Shown one piece after another: positions 18,428 through 26,297 of a DNA stretch of 64,000 bases. How positions within the stretch are numbered: the first letter of the stretch is position 1; the number at the start of each line of letters is the position of its first letter. The notes under the pieces were generated by a model. That model saw only the letters and a list, made by a program, of their open reading frames with translations, ran no database searches and had not been told where the DNA came from. The stretch comes from Thalassospira sp. ER-Se-21-Dark (lineage in GTDB: Bacteria; Pseudomonadota; Alphaproteobacteria; Rhodospirillales; Thalassospiraceae): NCBI RefSeq assembly GCF_017922435.1, contig NZ_VDEZ01000001.1:1116001-1180000 (forward strand). The letters run 5' to 3'. Made by a program: the position numbers and the translations under genes.

Positions 18428-19177
18428 ATGGAAAGTATCGTCGCGATGGCCAAGGCCGAACAGACCGGCAGCTATAAAGGCAGCGAAAAGCTGCGCCCGG
18501 AGGAAATGATCTATCACGAGATGCTCGACGCTATCCTGGATCGCCGTCTGGAGCCGGGCATGAAGCTCATCGAGGAAGATCTTGCCAAAACCTTCGGGGT
18601 CAGCCGTGCGCGCATCCGTGCAACTTTCCTGCAGCTCGCCCATGACAAGCTGATCAATCTGGTACCCAATCGCGGCGCCTTTGTCGCCGAACCGACCATT
18701 GACGAAGCGATCGAAGTCTTTTCCGCACGCCGCATGATCGAGGATGGCGTTGCCCGCAAGGTCACCACCAGCATGACCGCGGAACGCGCCGAACAGATCA
18801 AGGCGCATCTGGATCGCGAACATGATGCCCATCATCGCGGGGATCATCGCGCTGCCATCATTTTGTCGGGTGAATTCCACCTGTTGCTGGCACGACTTAG
18901 CGGCAATCTGGTGATCGAGGAATTCCTTGAACGCCTGATCCTGCGCACGTCGCTGATTATTGCCATGTATGAAAGCCCGCAGCCGGTCGATTGCTCCCAC
19001 ACGGAACATGACCAGTTGCTCAATGCCCTGCTTAGTGGTGATCCCGATGTCGCGGCGGCTGAAATGTCACGCCACCTTGATGCCATCCGCGATCGCCTGC
19101 AATTGCAGCGCCCCAAACCGGGCAAAACCGATTTTGCCAGCATCTTTGGCCGCATCCCGACCTCGGAAGCCAGCTAA
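18428..19177 (+). CDS. GntR-family (FCD) transcriptional regulator
   Basis: The 249-residue product has a GntR winged-helix domain (about 20-90; LEPGMKLIEEDLAKTFGVSR and the wing NRGAFVAEP). An FCD ligand-binding helical domain follows (about 100-235) with the expected histidines in FHLLLARLSGN, CSHTEHDQ and SRHLDAI. It is transcribed away from the ABC importer/racemase operon and is its likely regulator. An alternative start is the ATG at 18446. The clustered GntR genes here (also at 12389) control separate but adjacent uptake operons. Confidence 0.88.
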   Translation: MESIVAMAKAEQTGSYKGSEKLRPEEMIYHEMLDAILDRRLEPGMKLIEEDLAKTFGVSRARIRATFLQLAHDKLINLVPNRGAFVAEPTIDEAIEVFSARRMIEDGVARKVTTSMTAERAEQIKAHLDREHDAHHRGDHRAAIILSGEFHLLLARLSGNLVIEEFLERLILRTSLIIAMYESPQPVDCSHTEHDQLLNALLSGDPDVAAAEMSRHLDAIRDRLQLQRPKPGKTDFASIFGRIPTSEAS

Positions 19178-19231
19178 AGCTCTTTGCGATTTCCGGTAAC
19201 GAACGCCATTCGCTACGCGCGCATATTCCGT

Positions 19232-19681
19232 TCACGCATCACGCGGAACCCCGTTCGGATTCTCGCTACCGCGGTGATATTTGAACGTACCCGTCGATGT
19301 GCCGATCACATTACCATCCGCGTCATAGGCAGTTGCCTCGGTAAACACCACCTTGCGTCCGCCACCCTGTTTGCGGGCAACAACCCGGACCAAACCATCC
19401 CTCACCATCCCCAGGAAATTGGTGGTCAATGACAGGGTCAGGGATTTGCGCACATTGCCCGGCACAGGACAGAAACACACAGCATAGCCAGACGCCGTAT
19501 CCATCAGGGTTGTCAGCACGCCACCATGCAGAATCCCGGCGCGGTTGCAGTGATGGTTTTGCACATCAAGTTCGACCACCGCGTGGTCTTCCGTCCATTC
19601 CACCAGTCGATAGCCAAGATGATCCTGCAATCCGCTGCCATGGGCCTGTTCATAGGCCAGATTATCGTGCGTGCCGGTCAT
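19232..19681 (-). CDS. PaaI-family thioesterase (hotdog fold)
   Basis: The 149-residue protein matches small hotdog-fold acyl-CoA thioesterases of the PaaI/YdiI group, which hydrolyse aryl- or acyl-CoA esters. The family core HGGVLTTLMDTASGYA (about 52-67) holds the active-site helix, with the catalytic Asp in LMDTA. The C-terminal beta strands (VRVVARKQGGGRKVVFTEATA) also fit. It is convergent with the GntR gene, ending 54 bp from it, and appears to be transcribed alone. The substrate is unknown. Confidence 0.85.
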   Translation of the reverse strand: MTGTHDNLAYEQAHGSGLQDHLGYRLVEWTEDHAVVELDVQNHHCNRAGILHGGVLTTLMDTASGYAVCFCPVPGNVRKSLTLSLTTNFLGMVRDGLVRVVARKQGGGRKVVFTEATAYDADGNVIGTSTGTFKYHRGSENPNGVPRDA

Positions 19682-19993
19682 GTATAAACCATCCCTGTCG
19701 TAAAACTCCCCAAGCTATAGCAGATATCGATAAGTGCCGAAAACCGCGATGATGCGCATGCCTTGGTTAGTCCCCGCACAGCTCACAACACAGTGCAAAA
19801 CCGGCTGAAAAACCGTATCCCTTAATCGATGTTAGGCGATGCAACATGAAATAACGTTTTTACTTCAATACGATAACCACACCGTTCTCCAATCAAGAAC
19901 GGGATAGCGGTGAAACGAGAATAGTCGTCCGAACCGGCTGTCGGTATATCTGCAATCACCCCAGACACAAACGGTTCTACAAGGATCAAAGCC
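19682..19993. other. Intergenic stretch, 312 bp
   Basis: I see no gene here. It must hold the promoter of the minus-strand thioesterase gene at its left end and the plus-strand promoter of the 58-residue gene at its right end. Several short AT-rich hexamers could be promoters, but none stands out. Confidence 0.5.
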
Positions 19994-20170
19994 ATGACGA
20001 CGATTGCTTACAAAGACACCACCAGCATCGAACGCGAAGTCCGTATCGGTTGGTTCACCAGCTTTGTTCGTGCCCTTCAGGTTGCCGTGATCATGAAAGC
20101 ATCCCAGGCCAAAAACCACGCAGAACTGACTGCGGACTGGAACAAGGCATGGCGTCAGATTGAAGGTTAA
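19994..20170 (+). CDS. Small protein, 58 aa, unknown function
   Basis: A 59-codon open frame begins with ATG after an AAGGA ribosome site (19981-19985, eight bases before the start) and ends with TAA. The product starts MTTIAYKDTT and ends WRQIEG, is rich in Ala, Lys and Arg with four aromatic Trp/Phe positions in the middle (GWFTSF), and has no signal peptide. It looks like an amphipathic helical small protein. Codon use resembles neighbouring genes. A bulged hairpin (20191-20235) follows and may terminate it. I do not recognise a family. Confidence 0.65.
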   Translation: MTTIAYKDTTSIEREVRIGWFTSFVRALQVAVIMKASQAKNHAELTADWNKAWRQIEG

Positions 20171-20190
20171 GGCACCCGCCTTTCCTTATC

Positions 20191-20235
20191 GTTTGAGGAT
20201 GGTGCGACGGTCCTTAAATCATCGCACCCTCAAAC
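20191..20235. terminator. Bulged hairpin between small gene and LysR gene
   Basis: GTTTGAGG-AT-GGTGCGA (20191-20207) pairs with TCGCACCCTCAAAC (20222-20235), leaving a 3-nt bulge. It has no U-tract on the plus strand, so it could be an imperfect terminator of the small gene or part of the LysR promoter region. Confidence 0.4.
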
Positions 20236-20273
20236 TTCTTGACGCTTCGGGTTGAACCACCGACAACGGTTCC

Positions 20274-21206
20274 ATGCAAAAGTTTGATATCGTGACCATC
20301 CGGCTTTTTGTCGCCATCGTGCGCGCCGGAAGTATCAATGAAGCTGCCCGGCGCGAACATATCGCGACTTCGGCAGTCTCGCGCCGCATTGGCGAACTTG
20401 AAGCCATGTTGGGCGTCAAGCTTTTGCGCCGCCTGCCACGCGGGGTCGAACCGACCGAAGAAGGCACGATCTTTGCCCGTTATGGCGAAAAGCTTCTGGG
20501 CGATCTGAACCATCTTTCCAACGAATTGCGCGATTTCAACGCCGGTGAAAAGGGCAAGATCTATCTTGCCGCGGTCACTTCGGCGATTTTGACCGGCCTT
20601 CCATCGTTCCTGGCCGATTTTGAACGCGATTTCCCGCACATCACGGTCGATGTCCGTGAACTGACGTCGCGCGAAAGTGCCGACGCCGTCCGTGAAGGCC
20701 GCGCTGATCTGGCAATTCTGGCTGATAACAGCCCGCTTGGCGATCTATCCCATGATGTGTTCTGTGATGATCCGATCTGGGTTGTGACCCCCAAGGGGCA
20801 TCCGCTGATCCCCAATACCGACAATCCAAAACCGGTGAAATTTTCCGAAGCCGCCAAATACGACATCATCTCGTTGCATGAAGGCGGCGTGATTGATGAT
20901 CTGATTTCCGAGGCCGCATCGAAAATCAAACTCGACATGCATCCGCATATCAAGGTCGTCCGATTTGGCTCCTTGCGGCAGATGATTGCGGCGGGTCTTG
21001 GGATTGGCTTCCTGCGCAAAAGCTCGGTCGCGGGCTATATCGGGCATATGAACATCGCTGGCGCGCCGATTGCCGATGACTGGGCCAAACGCCAATTGTT
21101 GATTGCCCACGAAGGAAACGCCAATCTGACCAGTGCCGTGCGCCTGTTTCGTGATTATCTTCTGCGCAAGGCGGCGGAAACACAGTTCAAACCGGTTTTG
21201 GGTTGA
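20274..21206 (+). CDS. LysR-family transcriptional regulator
   Basis: The 310-residue protein has the N-terminal LysR helix-turn-helix (about 5-65; GSINEAARREHIATSAVSRR) and a two-lobed periplasmic-binding-like effector domain (about 92-300). The conserved SRRIGELEAMLGVKLLRR stretch marks the end of the DNA-binding part. It has no divergent target of its own: upstream is the 58-residue gene on the same strand and downstream is the convergent CbiX-like gene. Its target and inducer are unknown. Confidence 0.9.
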   Translation: MQKFDIVTIRLFVAIVRAGSINEAARREHIATSAVSRRIGELEAMLGVKLLRRLPRGVEPTEEGTIFARYGEKLLGDLNHLSNELRDFNAGEKGKIYLAAVTSAILTGLPSFLADFERDFPHITVDVRELTSRESADAVREGRADLAILADNSPLGDLSHDVFCDDPIWVVTPKGHPLIPNTDNPKPVKFSEAAKYDIISLHEGGVIDDLISEAASKIKLDMHPHIKVVRFGSLRQMIAAGLGIGFLRKSSVAGYIGHMNIAGAPIADDWAKRQLLIAHEGNANLTSAVRLFRDYLLRKAAETQFKPVLG

Positions 21207-21215
21207 TCCTGCTCG

Positions 21216-22028
21216 TTAGGCAGAACGCTGTGCGCGTTCCGCCCAAAGGTCCTGTCCACTCGGCCCCAAGGGCACTGCCATGCCGCCAAAACGCGCCACA
21301 TGACGTTCGGCTTCTGCCAGAACAAGACCCGGCAGTTCAGACCACTGCCCGATCGGTGCCAGCACCTTGACACGTTCATCTGATTTAACATCAAGCAGTT
21401 CAGGCAGATCCTCGCGCGCATGCGTTCCACCACCGGCAAGCATAGGCACAATAATCGCCTGCCTGTGGGCGGCGATGTCGCGCCAATCGCCAAGCGACGG
21501 TGATCCTTCGATATTGCCAATGCAGATTTCCGCGCCAACGCAAATCCGCCCCAGACGATCCGCAAGCCGGACTGTTTCGGGAAGCGGATCTGTCAGGGTT
21601 TTCAAGCCGTGCGGAACAAGAAAGACAGATGTTTCAGAAAGGCTCCAGCCACGATTGCGTGCTGATGCATGGACGTGCGCCGCAATCATTTCACAAAAAC
21701 CCGGAAGGTTGATGGCCGGTGGCAGGATGACCGCATCGCCGAGCCCCGCCTCATGCAATTTGGCTGGCAGTTCTTCGAACACCAGATAGCCTTCACTGAA
21801 GAATAGCGGGAAAACAATCAGACGATTGGCATCAGCCGTTTCCTTAAGGATTTCAAGCTGATCACTGACAGAAGGTCGGCTTCGCATATATCCGTGGCTG
21901 ACGCGGCCATTCCAGTCAGGTGCAATTGTCCGCGCAAGGTCCCCTGCCGGATCACCGCCATTACCGCTGTTGCCGTGGGACACCATCATGAGTGTCGGCA
22001 TTTCGAAATGTGGCATGCATCTCACCAT
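21216..22028 (-). CDS. CbiX/SirB-like sirohydrochlorin chelatase-type protein
   Basis: The 270-residue product resembles the two-repeat CbiX/SirB chelatase family, which inserts metals into sirohydrochlorin. An N-terminal repeat begins LMMVSHGNSG with VFPLFFSEGYLV. The second repeat has LVPHGL and VPMLAGGGTHAREDLPELL, where the histidine pair typical of chelatases appears. No other tetrapyrrole gene is near, so the substrate is uncertain. Starts at ATG 22028, 22016 and 22001 are all possible. It lies downstream of the minus-strand LysR gene with a 93-bp gap. Confidence 0.72.
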   Translation of the reverse strand: MVRCMPHFEMPTLMMVSHGNSGNGGDPAGDLARTIAPDWNGRVSHGYMRSRPSVSDQLEILKETADANRLIVFPLFFSEGYLVFEELPAKLHEAGLGDAVILPPAINLPGFCEMIAAHVHASARNRGWSLSETSVFLVPHGLKTLTDPLPETVRLADRLGRICVGAEICIGNIEGSPSLGDWRDIAAHRQAIIVPMLAGGGTHAREDLPELLDVKSDERVKVLAPIGQWSELPGLVLAEAERHVARFGGMAVPLGPSGQDLWAERAQRSA

Positions 22029-22121
22029 AGTCTGAATTGTCTAAAGCGTAGTTTGCTATACGCATCATGCAACCATCTGGATCGCCACACAGGCGAAAAC
22101 CCCTGTTCTGCCGTGAAAATT

Positions 22122-23033
22122 TCATTGCACCAGATCCCATCGCGGCTGATCACCAAAGCGGTCCTGGATGAATTCAACCAGCAACCTGATACGCGCAGCA
22201 AGCTGACGGCTGGGCGGATACAAAAGATACAGGGACAGAGGAGCCGGCGCATAATCGCAAAGGACACTGACCAGTCGCCCGGTCTGCAATTCCGGCCCGG
22301 CGATAAATGTCGGTAACTCGGCAATGCCCAGCCCGGCAAGGGCCGCATCACGCAACACTTCCGCGTTGTTGCAGCAAAACACGCCATTGACCTGTACCGC
22401 GACCGGCCCGTCCGGACCGGTCATTTTCCAACGTGCCCCGGATGGCAGGTTGCCGTAATGCAAACAGGGCAACCGCGCCAGATCGCGAATATCGGTCGGT
22501 TCCCCATGCATTCGAATAAACTCGGGCGAGGCACACAGCACGCGACGCATCGGTACGATTTCATGATCGATCAGGGCAAGGGTTTCGGTCGGGCGGCTGA
22601 TGCGCATCGTCATGTCAAACCCGTCTGCCACCGGATCAATAAAGTGATCATCAAGAGACAGTTCGACCCGGATATCGGGATAGGTCCGGGCAAAATCGAC
22701 CAATGCCGGCCCCAGATGCAACGTGCCAAAGGACATTGGCGCATTGATCCGGATATCCCCGGTAGGATGATCGCGATGTTCGCGGATGGAGTCTTCTGCG
22801 TCCCCCAGATCGGACAGAATGGCTTTCGCCCGCTGATAAAAGGCCTGTCCGCTTGGCGTGACCGACACTTTGCGCGTTGTCCGGTTCAGCAACTGAACGC
22901 CAAGATCATCTTCAAGTGCCGCCACCGCGCGGTTAACCTGCGAACGTGATTGTCCGATCGCACGCGCCGCAGAGGCAAAACTTCCTTCTTCAACCGCGCG
23001 CACGAAACTCTTGAGGCTGGCCAGCTTGTCCAT
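22122..23033 (-). CDS. LysR-family transcriptional regulator
   Basis: The 303-residue protein begins with a LysR DNA-binding domain (MDKLASLKSFVRAVEEGSF, helix-turn-helix to about residue 62) and continues with an effector-binding domain. It is of the large CrgA-like subgroup, as shown by the VTPSGQAFYQRAKAIL linker. It is divergent from the pirin-DoxX pair and a perfect 19-bp palindrome sits between them, so it probably regulates pirin-DoxX and itself. This arrangement recurs in many Proteobacteria. Confidence 0.92.
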   Translation of the reverse strand: MDKLASLKSFVRAVEEGSFASAARAIGQSRSQVNRAVAALEDDLGVQLLNRTTRKVSVTPSGQAFYQRAKAILSDLGDAEDSIREHRDHPTGDIRINAPMSFGTLHLGPALVDFARTYPDIRVELSLDDHFIDPVADGFDMTMRISRPTETLALIDHEIVPMRRVLCASPEFIRMHGEPTDIRDLARLPCLHYGNLPSGARWKMTGPDGPVAVQVNGVFCCNNAEVLRDAALAGLGIAELPTFIAGPELQTGRLVSVLCDYAPAPLSLYLLYPPSRQLAARIRLLVEFIQDRFGDQPRWDLVQ

Positions 23034-23066
23034 GATACGTCTTCCCGTTTATCGCCCCGGTCGGTT

Positions 23067-23085
23067 CATATTGTCGCACAATATG
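23067..23085. promoter_or_regulatory. Palindrome CATATTGTCGCACAATATG (putative LysR box)
   Basis: An 8-3-8 perfect inverted repeat lies 34 bp from the LysR start and 90 bp from the pirin start. It contains the T-N11-A spacing of LysR boxes and is the clearest operator in the 141-bp divergent promoter region. Confidence 0.6.
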
Positions 23086-23174
23086 CAACACAATGGCGAT
23101 AATTACACGAATTGTCTCCTCGATTGAAATGGGTATCCTGTCTTCAACAACAGACAACCTCACGGAGGTAGAAG

Positions 23175-23876
23175 ATGCTTATTAAAGTTGATGCAGATAC
23201 CCGCGGCCGTGCCCAGTTTGGCTGGCTTGATTCCAATCACACATTCTCGTTCGGGCATTACTATGATCCGAACCGCATGGGTTGGGGTCCGCTTCGTGTG
23301 ATCAACGAAGACAGGGTCATTCCCGGTGCCGGTTTTGACACGCATGGTCACAAGGATATGGAAATCATTTCCTATGTTCTTGATGGCGCCCTTGAACACA
23401 AGGACAGCATCGGCACCGGATCAGTCATCCGTCCGGGCCGCCTGCAACGCATGACCGCCGGGACCGGTATCCGCCATTCGGAATACAACCATTCCAAAAC
23501 CGATCCGGTGCATTTCCTGCAAATCTGGATCATCCCCGAAGCGGCCGGTCTGGAACCGGGTTACGAGGAAAAGGAAATCGCACGCCGCGATACCGGTTCC
23601 GGCCTGACCCTGATCGGCAGCCGCGATGGCCGCGAAGACTCGATCACCATTCATCAGAATGTCGATCTTTATGTCGCCCATCTCAGTGATGGCGAAAGTG
23701 CCCAGCACAAAATCGGCAAAGGCCGTATTGCCTGGGTACAGGTCGCCCGCGGCAGCCTGACGGTAAACGGTGAAACCCTTAATGCCGGTGATGGCGCTGC
23801 GATCAAGGATGAAGACGAACTTGTCTTCTCGGACGCGGATAACGCCGAGGCCCTTGTTTTTGACATGGCGGCCTGA
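23175..23876 (+). CDS. Pirin family protein
   Basis: The 233-residue protein is a bicupin of the pirin/YhaK group, some members of which have quercetin 2,3-dioxygenase activity. The N-terminal cupin holds the metal ligands of the motif THGHKDME (around residue 56-63, giving two His) and the later IRHSEYNHS with His and Glu. The C-terminal cupin is degenerate, as is usual. An AGGT-type site precedes the ATG. It is followed after 39 bp by the DoxX gene and lies divergent from a LysR regulator. Family members respond to redox or electrophile stress. Confidence 0.92.
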   Translation: MLIKVDADTRGRAQFGWLDSNHTFSFGHYYDPNRMGWGPLRVINEDRVIPGAGFDTHGHKDMEIISYVLDGALEHKDSIGTGSVIRPGRLQRMTAGTGIRHSEYNHSKTDPVHFLQIWIIPEAAGLEPGYEEKEIARRDTGSGLTLIGSRDGREDSITIHQNVDLYVAHLSDGESAQHKIGKGRIAWVQVARGSLTVNGETLNAGDGAAIKDEDELVFSDADNAEALVFDMAA

Positions 23877-23915
23877 AGCGCAAACCCCGCGTGCCCCATG
23901 GTTAGGAGAACGACC

Positions 23916-24383
23916 ATGACTTCGTATAATGCAAACACCCGTTTGATCATCCCTGCCCTTGGCAATGTATGGTCAACCCTGCAACCGCTTTCGCCTGTCA
24001 TTGTCCGTGTGACCACCGGCCTTCTGTTGGTGCCGCACGGTGCCCAGAAACTGTTTGGTGCCTTTGGCGGTTACGGACTTGAAGGAACCGCAGGCTGGCT
24101 GGAAAGCATCGGCTTTGTTCCGGGCTTCCTGTTTGCCCTTGCCATCGGCCTTCTTGAATTTGTCGGTGGCCTGTTGCTGACGATTGGCCTTCTGACCCGT
24201 CCGGTGGCAGCGGCAGTTCTTGTCTTCATGGCGATTGCAGTTTCAACCCATCTTCCAGCTGGCTACTTCTGGAACGAGGGTGGTTTTGAAATGCCGCTGA
24301 TGTGGGGACTTCTTGCCCTGTCCGTGCTTATTCAGGGCGGGGGGAAATTCTCTGTCGATCACAAGATCGGCCGTGAATTCTGA
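23916..24383 (+). CDS. DoxX family membrane protein
   Basis: The 155-residue product is a small four-helix membrane protein of the DoxX family. It has the motifs RVTTGLLLVPHGAQKLFG near residue 35 and the later GLLELVGGLLLTIGLLTRP-type segment. The frame opens at 23898, but AGGAG (23904-23908) seven bases ahead of the ATG at 23916 fixes the start. It is co-transcribed with pirin; the pair is common in LysR-controlled stress operons. A terminator follows. Confidence 0.88.
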   Translation: MTSYNANTRLIIPALGNVWSTLQPLSPVIVRVTTGLLLVPHGAQKLFGAFGGYGLEGTAGWLESIGFVPGFLFALAIGLLEFVGGLLLTIGLLTRPVAAAVLVFMAIAVSTHLPAGYFWNEGGFEMPLMWGLLALSVLIQGGGKFSVDHKIGREF

Positions 24384-24411
24384 TCATACAGCCAAATGCG
24401 TGCGTATTTTC

Positions 24412-24442
24412 AACGGGCTGCCATAAGTGCAGCCCGTTTTTC
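24412..24442 (+). terminator. Terminator after pirin-DoxX
   Basis: A 10-bp perfect stem (24412-24421 with 24429-24438) with a 7-nt loop is followed by TTTTCG. It ends the pirin-DoxX operon and separates it from the signalling island. Confidence 0.85.
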
Positions 24443-24541
24443 GTTTGCTCCCCAAATGGGGATATTGCCCGTCCCGGAAAAGGGCGAAGATGGTGATCAA
24501 GCTAAAGATCCAACCATTGCAAAGCGATCCGGAACGAAGCC

Positions 24542-25015
24542 ATGAACGTCGCGTCGCCCAGAAACAGTCAGAATGATATCGAAATCGCCGACGGTCTACG
24601 CCGGTGCAAAGGGGATAACGCATACCGCAAGCCGAATGCCGAAAAGCGTTTCCTCCTGGTCGATGACAGTATCGAAGTACGCTTCTCCGTTCGCCGTGTC
24701 CTGCGCAGTGCCGGTGCAACTCACATAGACGTCGCTGAAAACAGCGAAATCGCTTTGCAGATGTTGGCCCAGGCGGGCCGCAAAAAATCACCTTATGACG
24801 TGGTGATTCTTGATTATATGATGCCCGGTATGTCTGGCATCGAAATGCTTTATGAGATCGAGCGCCGTGAAATCAAGAATGCCGAAGGTACACGCAAAAT
24901 CATGTTAACCGGTTTCTATGACGCCAAGGTGAATGAAGAAGCCAAATCTGTCGGCGCGACCTTCGTTCTGAGCAAACCCTGTGATGCCGCCAGCCTGTCG
25001 GCGGCAGTCGCCTAA
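24542..25015 (+). CDS. Stand-alone response regulator receiver protein
   Basis: A 157-residue CheY-like single-domain protein. An unusual N-terminal extension of about 35 polar residues precedes the receiver domain. The domain has the acidic pair in LLVDDS, the phospho-acceptor Asp in VILDYMMPG and the Lys in VLSKPC. There is no output domain, so it should act by protein-protein contact. It lies 15 bp before the REC-HDOD gene on the same strand and belongs to the signalling island that runs to 30679. Confidence 0.88.
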   Translation: MNVASPRNSQNDIEIADGLRRCKGDNAYRKPNAEKRFLLVDDSIEVRFSVRRVLRSAGATHIDVAENSEIALQMLAQAGRKKSPYDVVILDYMMPGMSGIEMLYEIERREIKNAEGTRKIMLTGFYDAKVNEEAKSVGATFVLSKPCDAASLSAAVA

Positions 25016-25030
25016 ACAACGTCAAAAGCA

Positions 25031-26266
25031 ATGTCGCAAAACGCATCAATCATATTTGTTGATGATGACCGCAATGTTTTGCGGGGCCTGCGACGGCGCA
25101 TGCTATCACGGTGTCCGAACTGGACGACGCGCTTTTACGAAAGTGCGGAACAGGCGTTGACCGCACTGGAAGAACAGCCTGCAGACGTCGTCATTTCCGA
25201 CATGCGCATGCCATCCATGGACGGTGCAGAGTTCCTTCGAATCGTTGCAACACGCTGGCCGCAGACATCCCGCATTTTGTTGTCCGGCTATGCTGATGAA
25301 ATCGCCATTCGGAATGGTGCTGCCGCGACCCATCATTTTTTGGCCAAACCCTGCACCGATAGCGACATCATCCACGCAGCCGAGCGCGGCCTGATCATGA
25401 ACAGATATCTGCGCGACCCGTTTCTGGTTGATTTGCTTTCCAACGTTCCGGGCGATCTGATATGGCCAATAACCTTTCGTCGCCTGCATTCCATACTGCA
25501 ATTCAGCGGTCCCAGCAGCCACACCGAACTTACTGATTTCGCAAATGATCACCCGGCGTTAACGAACCTTGTCCATGAGCTTGCCCATCGTGAGCAACTC
25601 ATACCCGGGGACAGTCATCCTGACTTCATCAAGCTTCTTAAAATCTTGGGCATCGAAACCATCAAAGCACTGTGCGTGCTGTGGTGCGAACTGGGACAAC
25701 CCAGCCAGTTTGATGGCGAGCGGATCGGTGTCGATCTTCATCGTCCCCTTGTCCTGGGTCAGATGGCGGCCGAGATCGCACGACTTCGCAACCTCGAACC
25801 GGAATCTGTCGATCAGATCCGTGCCGCTGCTCTTCTGTGTCACATCGGCGATATCTTCACTGCCCGCATTGTGCCTGAAAAACATGCAGCCAGCCGCCAC
25901 CGTGCAGACGTAGATAATTGCGACATCATATCCGCTGAAATCAGTGAAATGGGCTTTGCCCACCCGGCTGTATCAGCGTGCCTGTGCGCCTGCTGGGGCT
26001 TTTCCCATCAGATCATTGAAAACATCGCGTTTCATCATCGTCCGGAATCGGCACCAACCGACAGGTCCGAAAGCTTGCTGATTGTCTATGCAGCACAGCA
26101 TTTTGCGCGCAAGGCAGGTGTTGATGGTGTGACACGCGCACAAAAATATGACCTCGCGCGTGGATTTATCACCCGATGCGGTGCTGCGGCCGACTGGCAG
26201 CTCTGGGAACGCGCCTGCATTGGCAAGCACGTCCCGCTGGAAGCAACCAAGCCTCAAAATTTCTGA
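25031..26266 (+). CDS. Response regulator with HDOD output domain
   Basis: The 411-residue protein has an N-terminal receiver domain (about 5-125) with the acidic patch IFVDDD, the phospho-Asp in VISDMRMPSMDG and the Lys in FLAKPC. An HDOD domain follows (about 150-350), a relative of HD phosphohydrolases that lacks the metal-binding HD signature. HDOD domains are thought to act as signalling modules rather than enzymes. Start codon at 25031 has no strong ribosome site. Convergent with the kinase gene at 26298, with 31 bp between stops. Confidence 0.85.
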   Translation: MSQNASIIFVDDDRNVLRGLRRRMLSRCPNWTTRFYESAEQALTALEEQPADVVISDMRMPSMDGAEFLRIVATRWPQTSRILLSGYADEIAIRNGAAATHHFLAKPCTDSDIIHAAERGLIMNRYLRDPFLVDLLSNVPGDLIWPITFRRLHSILQFSGPSSHTELTDFANDHPALTNLVHELAHREQLIPGDSHPDFIKLLKILGIETIKALCVLWCELGQPSQFDGERIGVDLHRPLVLGQMAAEIARLRNLEPESVDQIRAAALLCHIGDIFTARIVPEKHAASRHRADVDNCDIISAEISEMGFAHPAVSACLCACWGFSHQIIENIAFHHRPESAPTDRSESLLIVYAAQHFARKAGVDGVTRAQKYDLARGFITRCGAAADWQLWERACIGKHVPLEATKPQNF

Positions 26267-26297
26267 AACACGGCTTTCTGATCAAAAACCAGCCCGA

